A DNA stretch of 64,000 nt from Nelumbo lutea (taxonomy: Eukaryota; Streptophyta; Magnoliopsida; Proteales; Nelumbonaceae), in assembly GCA_022828595.1 (NCBI GenBank), contig JAKGHH010000001.1, positions 73,404,401 to 73,468,400 of the forward strand. Direction: 5' to 3'. Made by a program: the position numbers and the translations under genes. Of the stretch, positions 31,981 to 43,138 are shown piece after piece (within the stretch, counting starts at the first letter, position 1; each line of letters starts with the position of its first letter). The notes beneath the pieces were generated by a model. The model saw only the letters and a list, made by a program, of their open reading frames with translations, had not been told where the DNA came from and ran no database searches.

Positions 31981-32356
31981 TAAATATTATTATTGTTGTT
32001 GTTAATATTATAAATTATACTAAATATTATTAATCTTATTTTTAATATTATTAATATTATTTTTATTAGTTATTAAAATTCTTAGCAATTTACTAATAAT
32101 TTTCTATTGTGTATATTATTAAAGATAAAATATTATTTTTAATAATTAACGACATAGATCTTCTCAAATGTTGTAATTGATATGCATGGAATCAAACATA
32201 GGGTGTGGATTCAAATGGACAACACTTTGGAAAACACTCTTGTAGGTGTAGTATGGATTAGTATATACATCTTTGTCCACGGTGCAGAACAATTACTCTG
32301 TTGAGGTATAGTATGGATGAAATCACACCACCCAATTTCTCATATATGCTACAAAA

Positions 32357-32991
32357 CACCCCTTCATCAGAGGGGGAGGGGGAGTTGATATCCACATCTA
32401 ATCGCCTCGGTTATGCCTCTTGATCTTATTGTCATTGCTTTTAGAGTCAATAAAGAGGCAGGATGAACTTCCCCATGCTTTGCTTTAGCCCTTTGACACC
32501 ATAACTCTTGACATGACCTCAGGGGAATCTAGCAAATTCAACTGCTCCATCCACAATTAGTGAGTTTTAACTTTCTCAAATATTTCCTAAGGGTTGTGAC
32601 TTCCTTTAGTTTTCGTATCGGTATATCATTGCAGACATACTACAACCATTATGCATTTAAAATAAGGATTATTTATCTCAAACACCCCATTACTAACTTA
32701 ACTTGACTTCTTCATACTTTCATTTCATTCGGGGACCCTCCTGTAAGACAAGATCAAATTGGTGCCCCACAAGCACCCCCACAGCATCTCCCACCCATGT
32801 ATTGACTCCCTATGACAAGTACATTAGATGTTCTCAATACATGTTGAGATGTGCATGTAGGGCGTTAAAAGTCATTTATTAGATGCTTGTAAGATTGATG
32901 CCCCTACTACCTAACCCCATTCTTTAAACCATAATATGTTTATCCATTCACTCAAATTCAAATGTTGGTGGATAAATTGAATTGTTGGTAA
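32357..32991. other. Intergenic gap before the Gypsy element
   Basis: No coding signature or recognisable repeat. Confidence 0.4.
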
Positions 32992-33708
32992 TGAAGGGTG
33001 ATTTGGCTCGACCTAGCGAAAAGGGGACACGTGGACACGATCTGACTAAGAGATGACAGCTCAGCCCGACAAGATTAGTTCACAACAATTGAGCTCGATG
33101 ATTCTGTCACCTCGGCACAAGGCTCACCTCAGCATGGGGTCACCTCGGTGCAGGATCACCTCAGCGTATAGTAACCTCGACATCGAGGCACCTCGGCACT
33201 CAATCCAGTTCGGAACTAGAAGATTGAAGTATCAGCTCGGGGCTATCGATCTAGACCATCACATAACGATCCCAGAAGTCTCTCCAATAAACTCCAAACC
33301 TCATGGGATCACACCGCGTAACAGCAGGCCTTATCTTCTTCCTGCCCGGTTCAGGCAGAATTGATAATCTTTATTAATTGATAACGTTACTCCCCAATTA
33401 AAGCGGAAACGGATCCCATCAGGACGAAGATCCTGGAACCGATATGCAAAACCCATGAGGGCTCAACTATATAAAGGCACCAACCCCAATGACACAAGGT
33501 ACGCGTGATTTTTCTACTCAGCTCTCTAGCTCTCTAAGCTCTCAAAGCTTTTCAGCTCGCATCAGTTTACTGACTTAAGCATCGGAGCGACCTTGCCGGG
33601 TTAGCCACCCCGGGTTCTTTGATCCTTTCTTGCAGATTCACCTAGCTCGCTGCCCGACTGGAAGCTAGATCATCCTCCAGTAGGGAGTAGTTAGATCGCG
33701 CTACATCA
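32992..33708 (+). repeat. Gypsy 5' LTR
   Basis: Contains tandem CACCTCGGCAC-like repeats and, near 33470, an AACTATATAAAGGCA TATA box; the transcript start should lie about 30 bases downstream. Copy of 42463-43138. Confidence 0.9.
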
Positions 33709-33710
33709 AT

Positions 33711-33729
33711 TGGCGCCGTCTGTGGGAAC
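33711..33729 (+). other. Gypsy primer binding site
   Basis: TGGCGCCGTCTGTGGGAAC two bases after the LTR. The TGGCGCC start complements a tRNA ending GGCGCCA. This PBS type is common in Tat-group elements. Confidence 0.8.
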
Positions 33730-33776
33730 TCGATCAAAAAGTCATCCCTCTTACAAGCTATCAACCTTCTGAATCA

Positions 33777-35551
33777 ATGGCATCTTCTAGTCACGCTGGA
33801 CAGAGCAGCGAGATTAATGTCTCCGGGGGGCAACCTCAACTTCCTTCAGTGTACATTGGCCAGTTCACCATCCCGCTTACTGCGGCTGGGGTTCCAACAT
33901 TGACCATGCCACCAAACACCACACAGGTGAATGCCCCACTTCCCCTAGTGGTAGGTGCAACCTTTTCTGAGTCGTCTGTGGTTCCCCCGGAGTTGGACAG
34001 TCACAGTTTGATGACCTGGTGTAGTGTGTGCGAGCCATTTAGGTCCAAATGCAACAGGTTCAGCAATTCCAACATTACCAGCAGCAATACATGTTCTACC
34101 AACAATACTAGCAGTAGTTCCCCCTGCCACAAAGCTAGCAGCCGGTTCCACCTTGGCACCCAGGGGCCCAACAAAATCAGAACAGACCTCACGTGAACCA
34201 GGACATCATTCAATCTCCCCATCGAGGCGAAGATACTTCACAAGTCCCAGTTCCTCCCAGGAGTCAGATCTCACCCTGTAGAAGGAGAGATGGTCAGATC
34301 ACCCCACCTTCTTCGCAAGGGAACCTTGGAAATAGATCCAGGGATACTCAGCCTAACAGGGCCAATCTTCCTCGGCATTTGCAGCAAGAAGGTGGGTCGC
34401 TCGCAGGTAATCGGTTCGGGGTTTTGGGTGCGAACTCAAGGCAAGGCCTCTCCATCCATGATAGCCAGCCCCAGAATCCCACAAGGAACCATGAGCTACC
34501 TCACAACAGAACAGTACCGGAGCATACCGAGATCAGCAGCACCAATTCCGAGCCGATAAAGAAGCAGCAATGGAGGTGTCGCAAGGCACGCTGTACTTTA
34601 GCTCAGAACAGTTAGTTAGTGAGACCGAACCAACAACAAGAACATGCTAAAGGTAAGGAGGAATATGACGGGTCTTTTGATCATAATGATCATAATGATC
34701 ATGGCAATCCGATGCGCAAAGATTTCAAAATGCCTCCCCTAGACAAATATGACGGGTCTTTTGATCATAATGATCATGTGGACTCCTTCCAGTCCCTACT
34801 TTCCGAGTCGTCTCCCTTGTCTCCCGAGCTCTTGGTGATCCCGATGCCCAAAGATTTCACAATGCCTTCCCTGGACAAATATGACGGGTCTTTTGATCAT
34901 AATGATCATGTGGACTCCTTCCAGTCCCAGATGCACCTAGCTGGGGCTGACGAGTCTTGCATGTGCGTGACTTTCTCCACCACTTTCAAGGGGATAGTTC
35001 GGACATGGTACTAGAACCTCGCGTCGGGTTCGATCAAGAGTTGAGCGCAATTCACTGAGTTGTTTACCTCGCATTTCATCACCAGCAAGAAATGCCCGAG
35101 GTCGCAAGAAAGTCTCCTCAACATGGTTCAGAGAGAAGGGGAGTCGATTAGAAGCTACATCAAACGCTTCAACGACATCTGCTTGCAAATCTCCGACTTA
35201 GACCCGGTGGTAAGACTCACGGCAAGCATGAAGGGAAAAACTCAAAGAGAGTTCAAATGGCATGTGGTGGCCAATAAACCTAAAGACGTCACAGAATTCC
35301 TCAAGCTAGCCGACCAATTCATTGCAACCAAAGAGGAAATGAACCAGAAGACTGACAACCCGACAGAAGAAAGAAAAAGAGACAGTGACAACGCAAGTAA
35401 TGACGGACACAAAAGAAGAAAGAGTAAGTCCTCGAGCAGAGGAGGAAACAAGTCTGGGAGTCGATCTCCTTTGCGATCTCATAAGTCAGGTTGGCACTCC
35501 AGGACCCCACCTGTTGAAAGGACAAATTACACACCTCTCAACGCTAAGTGA
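33777..35551 (+). pseudogene. Gypsy gag remnant
   Basis: Starts ATG at 33777 (MASSSHAGQSSEINV). Several frame changes occur through 34620. 34619-35014 and 35060-35551 read the Retrotrans_gag core (SYIKRFNDICLQISDLDP, then EFLKLADQFIATKEEMNQK) and a basic tail. A stop near 35012-35040 splits the core. The 34660-34960 segment is tandemly amplified. Confidence 0.82.
34661..34935 (+). repeat. In-frame tandem repeats within gag
   Basis: Three copies of a block starting GACGGGTCTTTTGATCATAA at 34667, 34751 and 34883. Offsets 84 and 132 are both multiples of 3 and give KYDGSFDHNDHVDSFQS-type protein repeats. The last two units are nearly identical. Confidence 0.85.
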
Positions 35552-35563
35552 GGAGAAATCATA

Positions 35564-36440
35564 ATGGCCATCAAGGACTCCTCCTTTGTTAAGTGGCCTC
35601 TTAGGTTGAGGGGAGATCCTGCAACAAGAAATAGAAACGTCTACTATCACTTCTATAGAGACCACAAGCACAGTACGAAGAATTGTAGAAACCTCCACGA
35701 TGAGATAGAAAAGCTCATCCGCCGTGGGTACCTGAAAAATTTTGTACAGCAAGAAGAAAGAAGCCAGGTAGATCGGAAAGTAGACCGGCAAGGGGGCCAA
35801 AGAAGGAATGCCCCCGAGTCTAGTAACAAGCAGAATGAGCAGCCGCCACGGCAGTTGCTCAAGGAGAGACCGATTTGTGATATAATCAATATGATTACTG
35901 GAGGGTCCATCATCTCATGGCTTACTTCAGCAGCCAGAAAAACCTTAGTTCGTGAACTAGAAAATGAGTAGAACCCGCCAAAGCGACCTTGGCTGGAAGA
36001 GCCAATTTACTTCATGGAGGATGATGCACGCGAGATCCAGTATCCTCAAGATGACGCTTTGGTGATAAAACTAAGGCTCTACGACTTCAAAGTCAAGTGC
36101 ATCCTGGTGGACTCGGGTAGCTCGGCAGATATATTGTTCAAGGACAACTTCGACAAGCTGCAACTCTAGAAAGCGACCTAAAGCCGATAGATACTCCCCT
36201 GGTAGGCTTCAATGGCGAGGAGGTCAAACCTCTTGGGCGAGTATCAGTACCTGGAGAGGTCGACACGTGGCCAAATATCATGAGGTTTGATCATAAATTT
36301 CTGGTGGTCGCAACTCCCTCCCCTTACAATGTCGTAGTAGGTTGACCCATTATGCATGCCCTACATGCGGTAGTATCCACCTACTATCTGGAAATGAAGT
36401 TTCCAATGGACTATGGGGTAGGAGTTGTACGAGGTGACTA
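35564..36440 (+). pseudogene. Gypsy gag C-terminus and aspartic protease remnant
   Basis: 35564-35971 gives YHFYRDHKHSTKNCRNL, a worn zinc-finger-like segment (H and C kept), and a hinge. 36040-36180 reads LYDFKVKCILVDSGSSADIL, with the DSGSS active site, then stops. A VVGWIMHAL-like piece (36345) has TGA in place of Trp. Confidence 0.78.
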
Positions 36441-36589
36441 GCTCGAATCTTGCAAGTGCTACGTAGCCGCCCTCAAGGGGAAAGCAAAGCTAGTGGATGA
36501 CATCGAGCTTAAGCGACCAACGGAGTATGCCAACGAGTGAGCTGCACCAATAGAGGAGACGATCCACATCCCGGTCTCAACCGATGACC

Positions 36590-37620
36590 TAGCCAAGACT
36601 CTCCAGATTGGCACTTTGATCGAGGAGCCACTTCACTTTCAGCTGGTAAGCTTCTTACTACAAAATTTAGATATATTTGCTTAGTCCACGGTAGAGATGC
36701 CCTGAATAGATTCCAAGGTTCTAACTCATAAGTTAAATACCGATCCATTAGTTAGGCCAGTTAGACAGAAAAAACGCAACCTCACCCCATAACACTAGAG
36801 GATAGTCGATGAAAAGGTTGGGAAGCTCTTAGCGACAGACTTCATTAGGGAAATCAATTACCCGAGTTGGGTAGCTAACCCAGTTCTTGTAAAAAAGGCC
36901 AATTGCAAGTGGCGCATATGCGTCGATTAACACCGACCTGAATAGAGCCTTCCTGAAAGACTTCTTCCCATTGCCCAAGATCGACCGCCTAGTGGACACG
37001 AGCTCAGGGCATGAGTTGTTGAGCTTCCTCGGCGCCTATTCTGGTTACAACCAGATTAGGATAGACCCCATCAATGAAGAAAAGACTGCCTTTATAACCG
37101 AGCTTGGGTTGTATTGCTACAAGGTCATGCCCTTTGGACAAAAATGTCGAGCAACCTTTCAAAGACTTGTAAACAAAAATTTTGAGCCGTTAATCAGCAA
37201 TAAAGTCAAATGCTATGTTGATGACATGGTCGTGAAGACCTAGTATTCAAATTTTTTGTTAGATGATTTGCAAAGTGTTTTTCAAATTTTAAGAGAATAT
37301 AATATGAAATTAAATCCCAAAAAGTGTGTCTTTGGGGTCACCTCGGGTAAATTTTTGGGGCTATATAGTCAATCAACGTGGCATCGAATACAACTCAAAA
37401 AAAAATAAAGGCCATCTTAGATATGAGACCACCCCGCAAACTAAAAGAGGTTCAAAGGCTGAATGGCTGGATAGCCGCCCTGAGCCGTTTTATGTCCAAG
37501 TCAACAGATCACTGCCTACCCTTTTTTAAAGCCATAAAAAAGAGTAGAGACTTTGAGTCCACCGGTTCTAACCTGACCCAAGGAAGGAAATGTATTAAAG
37601 TTGTACCTCTCCGCGAGTGA
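36590..37620 (+). pseudogene. Gypsy reverse transcriptase remnant
   Basis: Reads SYPSWVANPVLVKK, CVD (stop for Tyr), LPKIDRLVDTSSGHELLSFL, GAYSGYNQIRIDP, then VMPFGQKCRATFQRLVNK and the catalytic YVDDMVVK (about 37210-37240). The connection region follows with shifts. Several stops. Confidence 0.84.
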
Positions 37621-38440
37621 CGAGGTGGTCAGCTCGGTACTAATCAAAGAGGTAGATCGGGTCCAACGACCCATCTACTATGTTAGCAAAGCTTTGCAGG
37701 ACGTAGAAACTAGGTACCCAGAGATCGAGAAACTAGTGTACGCGCTAATCATAGCAGCTTGCAAGCTTCGTTCATACTTCTAAGCCCACACTATCATCGT
37801 CCTCACCAACAAGCCTCAAAAACAGATCCTGCTCAAGCCCGAGGTGTCTGGCAGATTGACGAAGTGGGCTATCGAACTAAGTGAGTATGGCATCCAGTAT
37901 GAACCTCGGATGGCTATCAATGCCCAAGCCTTGACCGACTTTATGGCAGAATGTACATTCAGTACCGCAACTCTCGAGCTGGCCGAGCTCGAACAGACGA
38001 TGGAAGCATTAACCAATGCAGTACCGGTCCCGGTCAGAGCAGGTCCAACCTGGGACGAGGAGCCCTAGATTCTTCACTTTGATGGCTTGTCCAACCAACA
38101 AGGAAGTGATGCAGGAATAATTCTGTGCGGCCCAAGTGAGGTGAAGCTGGAATACGCACTCCGGTTTGGGTTCGCGACAACAAACAATGAAGTAAAGTAC
38201 GAAGCATTGGTCGTCAGACTCACCCTAGCAAGGGAAATGAAGGCAAAGCACCTCGTCATATGCAACGACTCTTAGCTTGTAGTCAACCAAGTCAACGGCG
38301 AGTATGAAGCCCACGACCCCACCATGGCTGCTTACTTGGCCAAAGTTAGAGAGATCCTGCGCGGCTTCATTTCTTACTTCATTAGATAGATTCTGAGGTC
38401 TGAAAACATTGAGGCCGATGCCTTGTTCCAATTATCCAGC
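37590..38440 (+). pseudogene. Gypsy RNase H and second RNase H-like domain
   Basis: 37601-37783 is the standard Gypsy RNase H (YLSASDEVVSSVLIKEV, then RPIYYVSKALQDVETRYPEI). 37844-38068 is a linker. 38070-38275 (HFDGLSNQQGSDAGIILCG, NNEVKYEALVVRLTLAREM, HLVICNDS) is a second, RNase HI-like domain. A duplicated RNase H of this kind marks the Tat lineage. A stop splits the second domain at 38276. Confidence 0.8.
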
Positions 38441-38559
38441 ACAAATTGCAACACCATGCGGACCATGTACATAGAGGACTTACCTCAGCCTAGCATTCTC
38501 GGGGGGGGGGGGGGGCAGGAGAGGTCGCTCTTGTAGTACAAGCAGAACCAAGCTGGATC

Positions 38560-39780
38560 GATCCACTCGTGAGTTACCTACTTCATGGGACCCTCCATGT
38601 AGAACGAAATGTAGCCCGAAGGGTAGAGCGCCAGTCGGCTAAGTATGTCATTATAGACGGACAACTGTACAGAAGGTCCTTCACACTCCTCTGCTTGCGC
38701 TGCTTACGACCCTCAGAAGCCGAGTATGTACTTCGCGACACCCATGAAGACTTTTGCGGCAGACACTTGGGGGACAGGGCTCTCGCACAGAAGGCGTTAT
38801 GATAGGGCTACTATTAGCCCACGATGAAGGCAGATGCACTCGAGCTCGTCAAGAAGTGCGATAAGTGATAGAGGCACGCTAACATCCACCACCGATCTAC
38901 TGCTGATCTGAAATACCTCACTAGCCCGTGGCCCTTCGGATAGTGGGGAATTGACATATTTGGCCCATTCCCACTAGCGACATGATAGAGGAAGTTTCTG
39001 GTCATAGCAGTAGACTATTTTACGAAGTGGGTGGAAGTTGAACCTCTAGCAACAATCATAGTCCGCAACATACAGAACTTCTTTTGGAAGAACATAGTGT
39101 GCCACTTCAGGCTACCTCGGGTACTCATCTCCCATAACGGGAAGCAATTCGAGTATATCAAGTTTCATAATTGGTGTGTCGAAATGGGAATTCAGCAAAA
39201 TGTCACCTCGGTGGCACACCCCCAGGCGAACGGGCAAGCGGAAGTCACCAATAGAGCTATACTTTGCGGATTGAAAGCTCGCTTAGCTCGAGCCAAAGGA
39301 TTGTGGGTAGACGAACTACCCGGTATACTCTGGGCCTACCGGACTACCATCAAGACTACCATAGGTGAGACTCCTTTTAACCTCACTTACGGCACAGAAG
39401 CGATGATCCCAACAGAGATTGAGGTGCCTACACTACGCTTGGAGGCCTACAACGAAAAGATGAATGATGACGAGCTTCATACTAACCTGGACCCGATGGA
39501 AGAAGTACGAAACTTGGCATACATCCGGATTGCACCTTACCAACAGAGAGTAGCTCAGTATTATAACGTCCGGGTAAAAAAGTGACACTTTCGCGTCAGC
39601 GGCCTAGTTCTTTGGAAGGTTATGGTACATGAGCCTAGTGTCGATAAGCTCAGACCAAATCGGGAAGGTCCGTACCGAGTAAGACGGGTATTCGGGGAAG
39701 GTACATACGAGCTTGAGACTCTCTGGAAGGGAAGCAAGTACCTCGAACGTGGAACATCAACAACCTAAGAAGATATTACT
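38560..39780 (+). pseudogene. Gypsy integrase remnant
   Basis: 38569-38802 is the HHCC zinc-binding region (THEDFCGRHLGDRALAQKAL, then KKCDK). 38940-39585 is the core and C-terminus: DYFTKWVEVEPLA, RVLISHNGKQFEYIKF (Asp to His at the second catalytic Asp: SHNG for the usual SDNG), TSVAHPQANGQAEVTNRAIL (catalytic E kept), WAYRTTIKTTIGETPFNLTYG. Ends VLRRYY-like near 39775. A poly(G) run of about 16 at 38502-38517 lies upstream. Confidence 0.85.
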
Positions 39781-40059
39781 TGTGATCACCGAACTAGAGA
39801 GAGGACTGCGAGTCACTCCCATGATGCCGAGTTGACATAAGACCTTGGCACAGTGAGTACAAAAATACTTGTATTTGGTTTAGTTCATCAATTCGAGAGT
39901 CATTTACACTTAGAAAGTTTCTTGCACAGTGATAGCCAAAATACTTGTATTTCATTGATGTAAAGTTGAGTACAAAAAAGAAGAAAAAAGAGAAACTTTC
40001 ACTATGAACCAAGCTCGGAGTATACATCATAAAGGATCAAGAAGAGGCTTCTAGTCATT

Positions 40060-41996
40060 TCGAGGCTCCTCACCCTTGTCGGAGGCTTCGGTAGGAGGAT
40101 CTGTCTCCATGCGGCTCTCGCCAACATTGGTCTCCTCATCGTCATCGAATAGGTCACTGTCGCTTTCTGCCTTGGGTCAGCCACCTGCTAATTTTAAAAC
40201 CTTTGCGGTAGCTCGCTGTCCCCACCTCGACCATCTCCTTCTGGTACTCTGCCGAAGATTTGTACTCCTCGAAGGCCTTGACCTTGGCCTTCTCTATCAC
40301 CTGAAGGAGTATCTCAATTCGCTCCTTCATGTGAGCCTCGAGGTTCTCCACCTCCCTCTTTAGCGCTGCTTTCGGCTTTGTGAGCTCTTTTTCAAGGCTG
40401 CCTCACGCTCTTTGAGCTACTTCTTCTCAGACATTAGCAACGTGATCATCTCTTTCTAAGCTCGTGCTTCCTTCTTCAGTTGGTTATTATCGTTGCAGGC
40501 AAAGTTCAGCTCGGTGTGGGGCTTACGGGAAGAATCCTCGGCTGCGAGGGCCCGCTTCAAGTTCACCTCAGACTGATAAGTCAAGGCATGGATGGCAGAA
40601 TTCACCTACCAAGAGAAGGAAACAAGCGTCAGCATATAAAAAGCGAAGTACAAGACAAATCAAAGAAGACAAGCCCGAAAACTTACCACCATGCAGTGAG
40701 TAGCCGCTCAGGCTCCGAGTTGAGCAACCAGTAGTTCAACCCAACTAGCAACCTCCTCGGCATACACTGCGCCTTTGCACTTCACGAGGCCGAATTTCGG
40801 AGTTAGAATGCTTCGATCTACATCATCGTTGCTTGAAGAAGCGGCAGCTACCGGGGCGGGTTCCGAAGACATAGTCTCCTCGAGCGCGCGGAGCGGGGAG
40901 AGCTTGCCTGATTCCTCCTCGACCAAATCTATCACAGGAGGTTGCTCAGTGGTTGATGGCTGCTCAGGCTCTAGGACGACAGTTGGTGGGGACTCAACGC
41001 GAGCTCTTTTTGAAGCTCGCTTCTTCTTCCCCTTCTTCATACTCCTGAAGAGTTTGGTCGCAGGGATGTCCATGATAGCTGCAACAAAAATGAACTATCA
41101 GAAATAGTACCAAAATAAAACAAAGGAAATACAATAAAAAGTGACCTACCAGGACTCAGACTGGCTTGCACAAGCTTCTCTTCGGTCACAAAGTCTACAA
41201 ACTTCAAGCCGAGCTCCGCCCAAGATCAGAGCGCCTTCCTTGTCTTTAGGTCCAACTGGACACCGGGGTCTTGGATGGTTGCCCTCCAATGGGTCGAGAA
41301 AGGCCACCCCTTAGTGTTGCGGATCACAAAATAATGCATTTTCCAGGTTGGGACCTTGTTCGGGAGCTCGTGCAAGAGTTTGAAGCCAGGACGAGGTGAC
41401 AGGTAATCAATTCGCCTGTGCTCGGGCAGAACACATGACGAATTCTTTTTAATGGAAAGAATAGAGGAAAAGATGTCGAGGTTGAGAGGAAGGTTGTCGT
41501 CGCAGAAAAGGGAGATGGTTCCTACTACGTTACGAATGGAGTTTGGGTGCAACTAGTCTATGGTGATGTTGAACAACTTTATGACTTCGACTATCAAAGG
41601 GTGAAGTGGAAGACGAAGACCAGTTACGATTTGTTCCTCGAAGATCACGATCTCATCGTGACCGTGCTCCCAAGGGAAATTACCTAAGGGGATATTGTGC
41701 ACGAGGTCATTGGGAAATTTGTACCGGACTACTAGGGATAGGAGTCTGTCCGCCGTCATTGTTGACAGGCCAAAGTTATCTAGCTGCCAACCTCGATGCA
41801 AGGTGGAAGCCAAGTCACTAGAGGCCTTTCACTCCCCCTGGGGTGAGTCCACCTCGGGAGGACCGTGGACCACATCTTGACCCGAAGTAACCTCCTCGGT
41901 AGGACGAAGATCTATGGCCTGAGCCGAGGTACCCACCTTGGCTCTAGCGGATTCACCACTCCAATCTAAAAGGCTATTGAAACTAAAGCTAGACAT
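40060..41996 (-). pseudogene. Antisense ORF (aORF) of the Tat element, with candidate introns
   Basis: Starts at ATG 41996 (MSSFSFNSLLDWSGESARA). A TGA stop near 41830 and a contiguous stop at about 41550 break the frame. Between them are LASTLHRGWQLDNFG and FITEL-like text; 41553-41813 and 41226-41552 (CTERIDYLSPRPGFKLLHE, KVPTWKMHYFVIRN) resemble the plant aORF/transposon-associated domain. Candidate introns: 41079-41149 (GTAGGT...TTGCAG) and 40606-40686 (GTAAGT...TGGTAG). Downstream is a KKGKKKRASKRARVESPPT basic segment and, after the second, a coiled-coil-like LKERIE/EYKSSAEYQKEM tail. Antisense ORFs are known in Tat relatives; function is unknown. Confidence 0.65.
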
Positions 41997-42446
41997 AATG
42001 GAAAGACGCTGAATAAAAAATGAGAGCTAGGGAAGACTCACCAAAAGAAAGATCGGAGAAACGAAGATGACCTTGAAACACCAAACCGAAGGACTCGAGC
42101 GCGACCTCAAATTGAAGATTAGCGGACTTGTGGCGAAGAAAATGAGTGGCCGGTGTGTCCGAGAATCGACGATTGAGATCGTCATGATCCAACAACTCCT
42201 AGGAAAATCGGTTGCACGACCCCTAAAGTTGAAATCGGTTTAGCACGTGTTTTGACATCTGCATAATTTATAAAATGGCTTGACGTCCGCGCGTACACCT
42301 GACACGACCTGGGTTATTCCTGGTTGAGCCGAGTGGCTGAGCTGGTCTGACCAATGATTCGCCCGTTAAACCGCCTAGACCTCGTGCCAAATTCACTTGG
42401 ACTTGTCATGAACTCCCCGCACCGGGTTGAGACCCTTGGCTCTGTG

Positions 42447-42460
42447 AGTGGGGGGCAATT
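42447..42460 (+). other. Gypsy polypurine tract
   Basis: GAGTGGGGGGCAATTA directly before the 3' LTR, the second-strand primer position. Confidence 0.7.
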
Positions 42461-42462
42461 AA

Positions 42463-43138
42463 TGAAAGGTGATTTGGCCTGACCTAGCGAAAAGGGGACA
42501 CATGGACACGACCTGATCAAGAGATGACAGCTTAGCCTAGCAAGATTAGTTCGCAACAATTGAGCTCGAGTATTCAGTCACCTCAGCACAAGGGCCACCT
42601 CGGCACAAGGCTCACCTCGGCACGGGGTCATCCAATTCGGAACTAAAAGACTGAAGTATCAACTCGGGGCTACCGATCTGGACCGTCACGTAACGATCCC
42701 AGAAGTCTCTCCAACAAACTCTGAAGCTCACGGGATCACACCGCATAACGGCAAGCCTTACCTTCTCCTTGCCCGGTTTGGGCAGAATTGATAATCTTTA
42801 TTAATTGATAACGTTATTCCCCAATTAAAGCGAAAACGGATCCCATCAGGACGAAGATCTCGGAACCAATTCGCAAAACCCGCGAGGGCTCAACTATATA
42901 AAAGCACCAACCCTAATGACACAAGGTCCACATGATTTTTCTACTCTCTAGCTCTCTAGCTCTCTAAGTTCTCAAAGCTTTTTAGCTCGCATCAGTTTAT
43001 TGACTTATGCATCAGATTGACCTCGCCAGGTTATCTACCCCAGATTTTCTGATCATTTCTTGCAGATTCATCTAACTCGCTGCCCTATTAAAAGCCAAAT
43101 CATCTTTCAACATGGAGTAATCAGATCGCGGTACATCA
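42463..43138 (+). repeat. Gypsy 3' LTR
   Basis: Diverged copy of 32992-33708. It lacks one run of the CACCTCGG repeats (about 40 bp shorter). Confidence 0.9.

Larger units (their letters stand above)
30255..32356 (+). mobile_element. PIF/Harbinger DNA transposon, decayed
   Basis: Left end GTGGTGTTCAATGGTGTGGAT; right end CACCCAATTTCTCAT then GCTACAAAACACCCC. The inverse right end (GGGGTGTTTTGTAG) partly matches the left, as expected of inverted ends. A transposase fragment lies inside. Related fragments at 3608-4200 and 11810-11980 match its left and right ends. The AT-rich interval 31480-32160 lies between the transposase and the right end. Confidence 0.6.
32992..43138 (+). mobile_element. 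Ty3/Gypsy Tat-like LTR retrotransposon, 10.1 kb, decayed
   Basis: LTRs of about 717 (32992-33708) and 676 bp (42463-43138) start TGAAGGGTGATTTGG or TGAAAGGTGATTTGG and end TACATCA. PBS TGGCGCCGTCTGTGGGAAC follows the left LTR, and a PPT (GAGTGGGGGGCAAT) precedes the right. TTGGTA flanks both outer ends within one base, a likely target duplication. Order gag, protease, RT, RNase H, second RNase H, integrase, with a long 3' region carrying an antisense ORF and no chromodomain seen. This layout is that of the Tat group. All sense ORFs are interrupted. Confidence 0.92.

Noticed and set aside
33711..33729. Possible tRNA gene at the TGGCGCC site
   Set aside because: Only 19 bases match a tRNA 3' end; it is a primer binding site, with no cloverleaf around it.
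34661..34935. CRISPR-like spaced repeats
   Set aside because: Unequal spacing, coding in-frame repeats in a retroelement gag of a plant genome.
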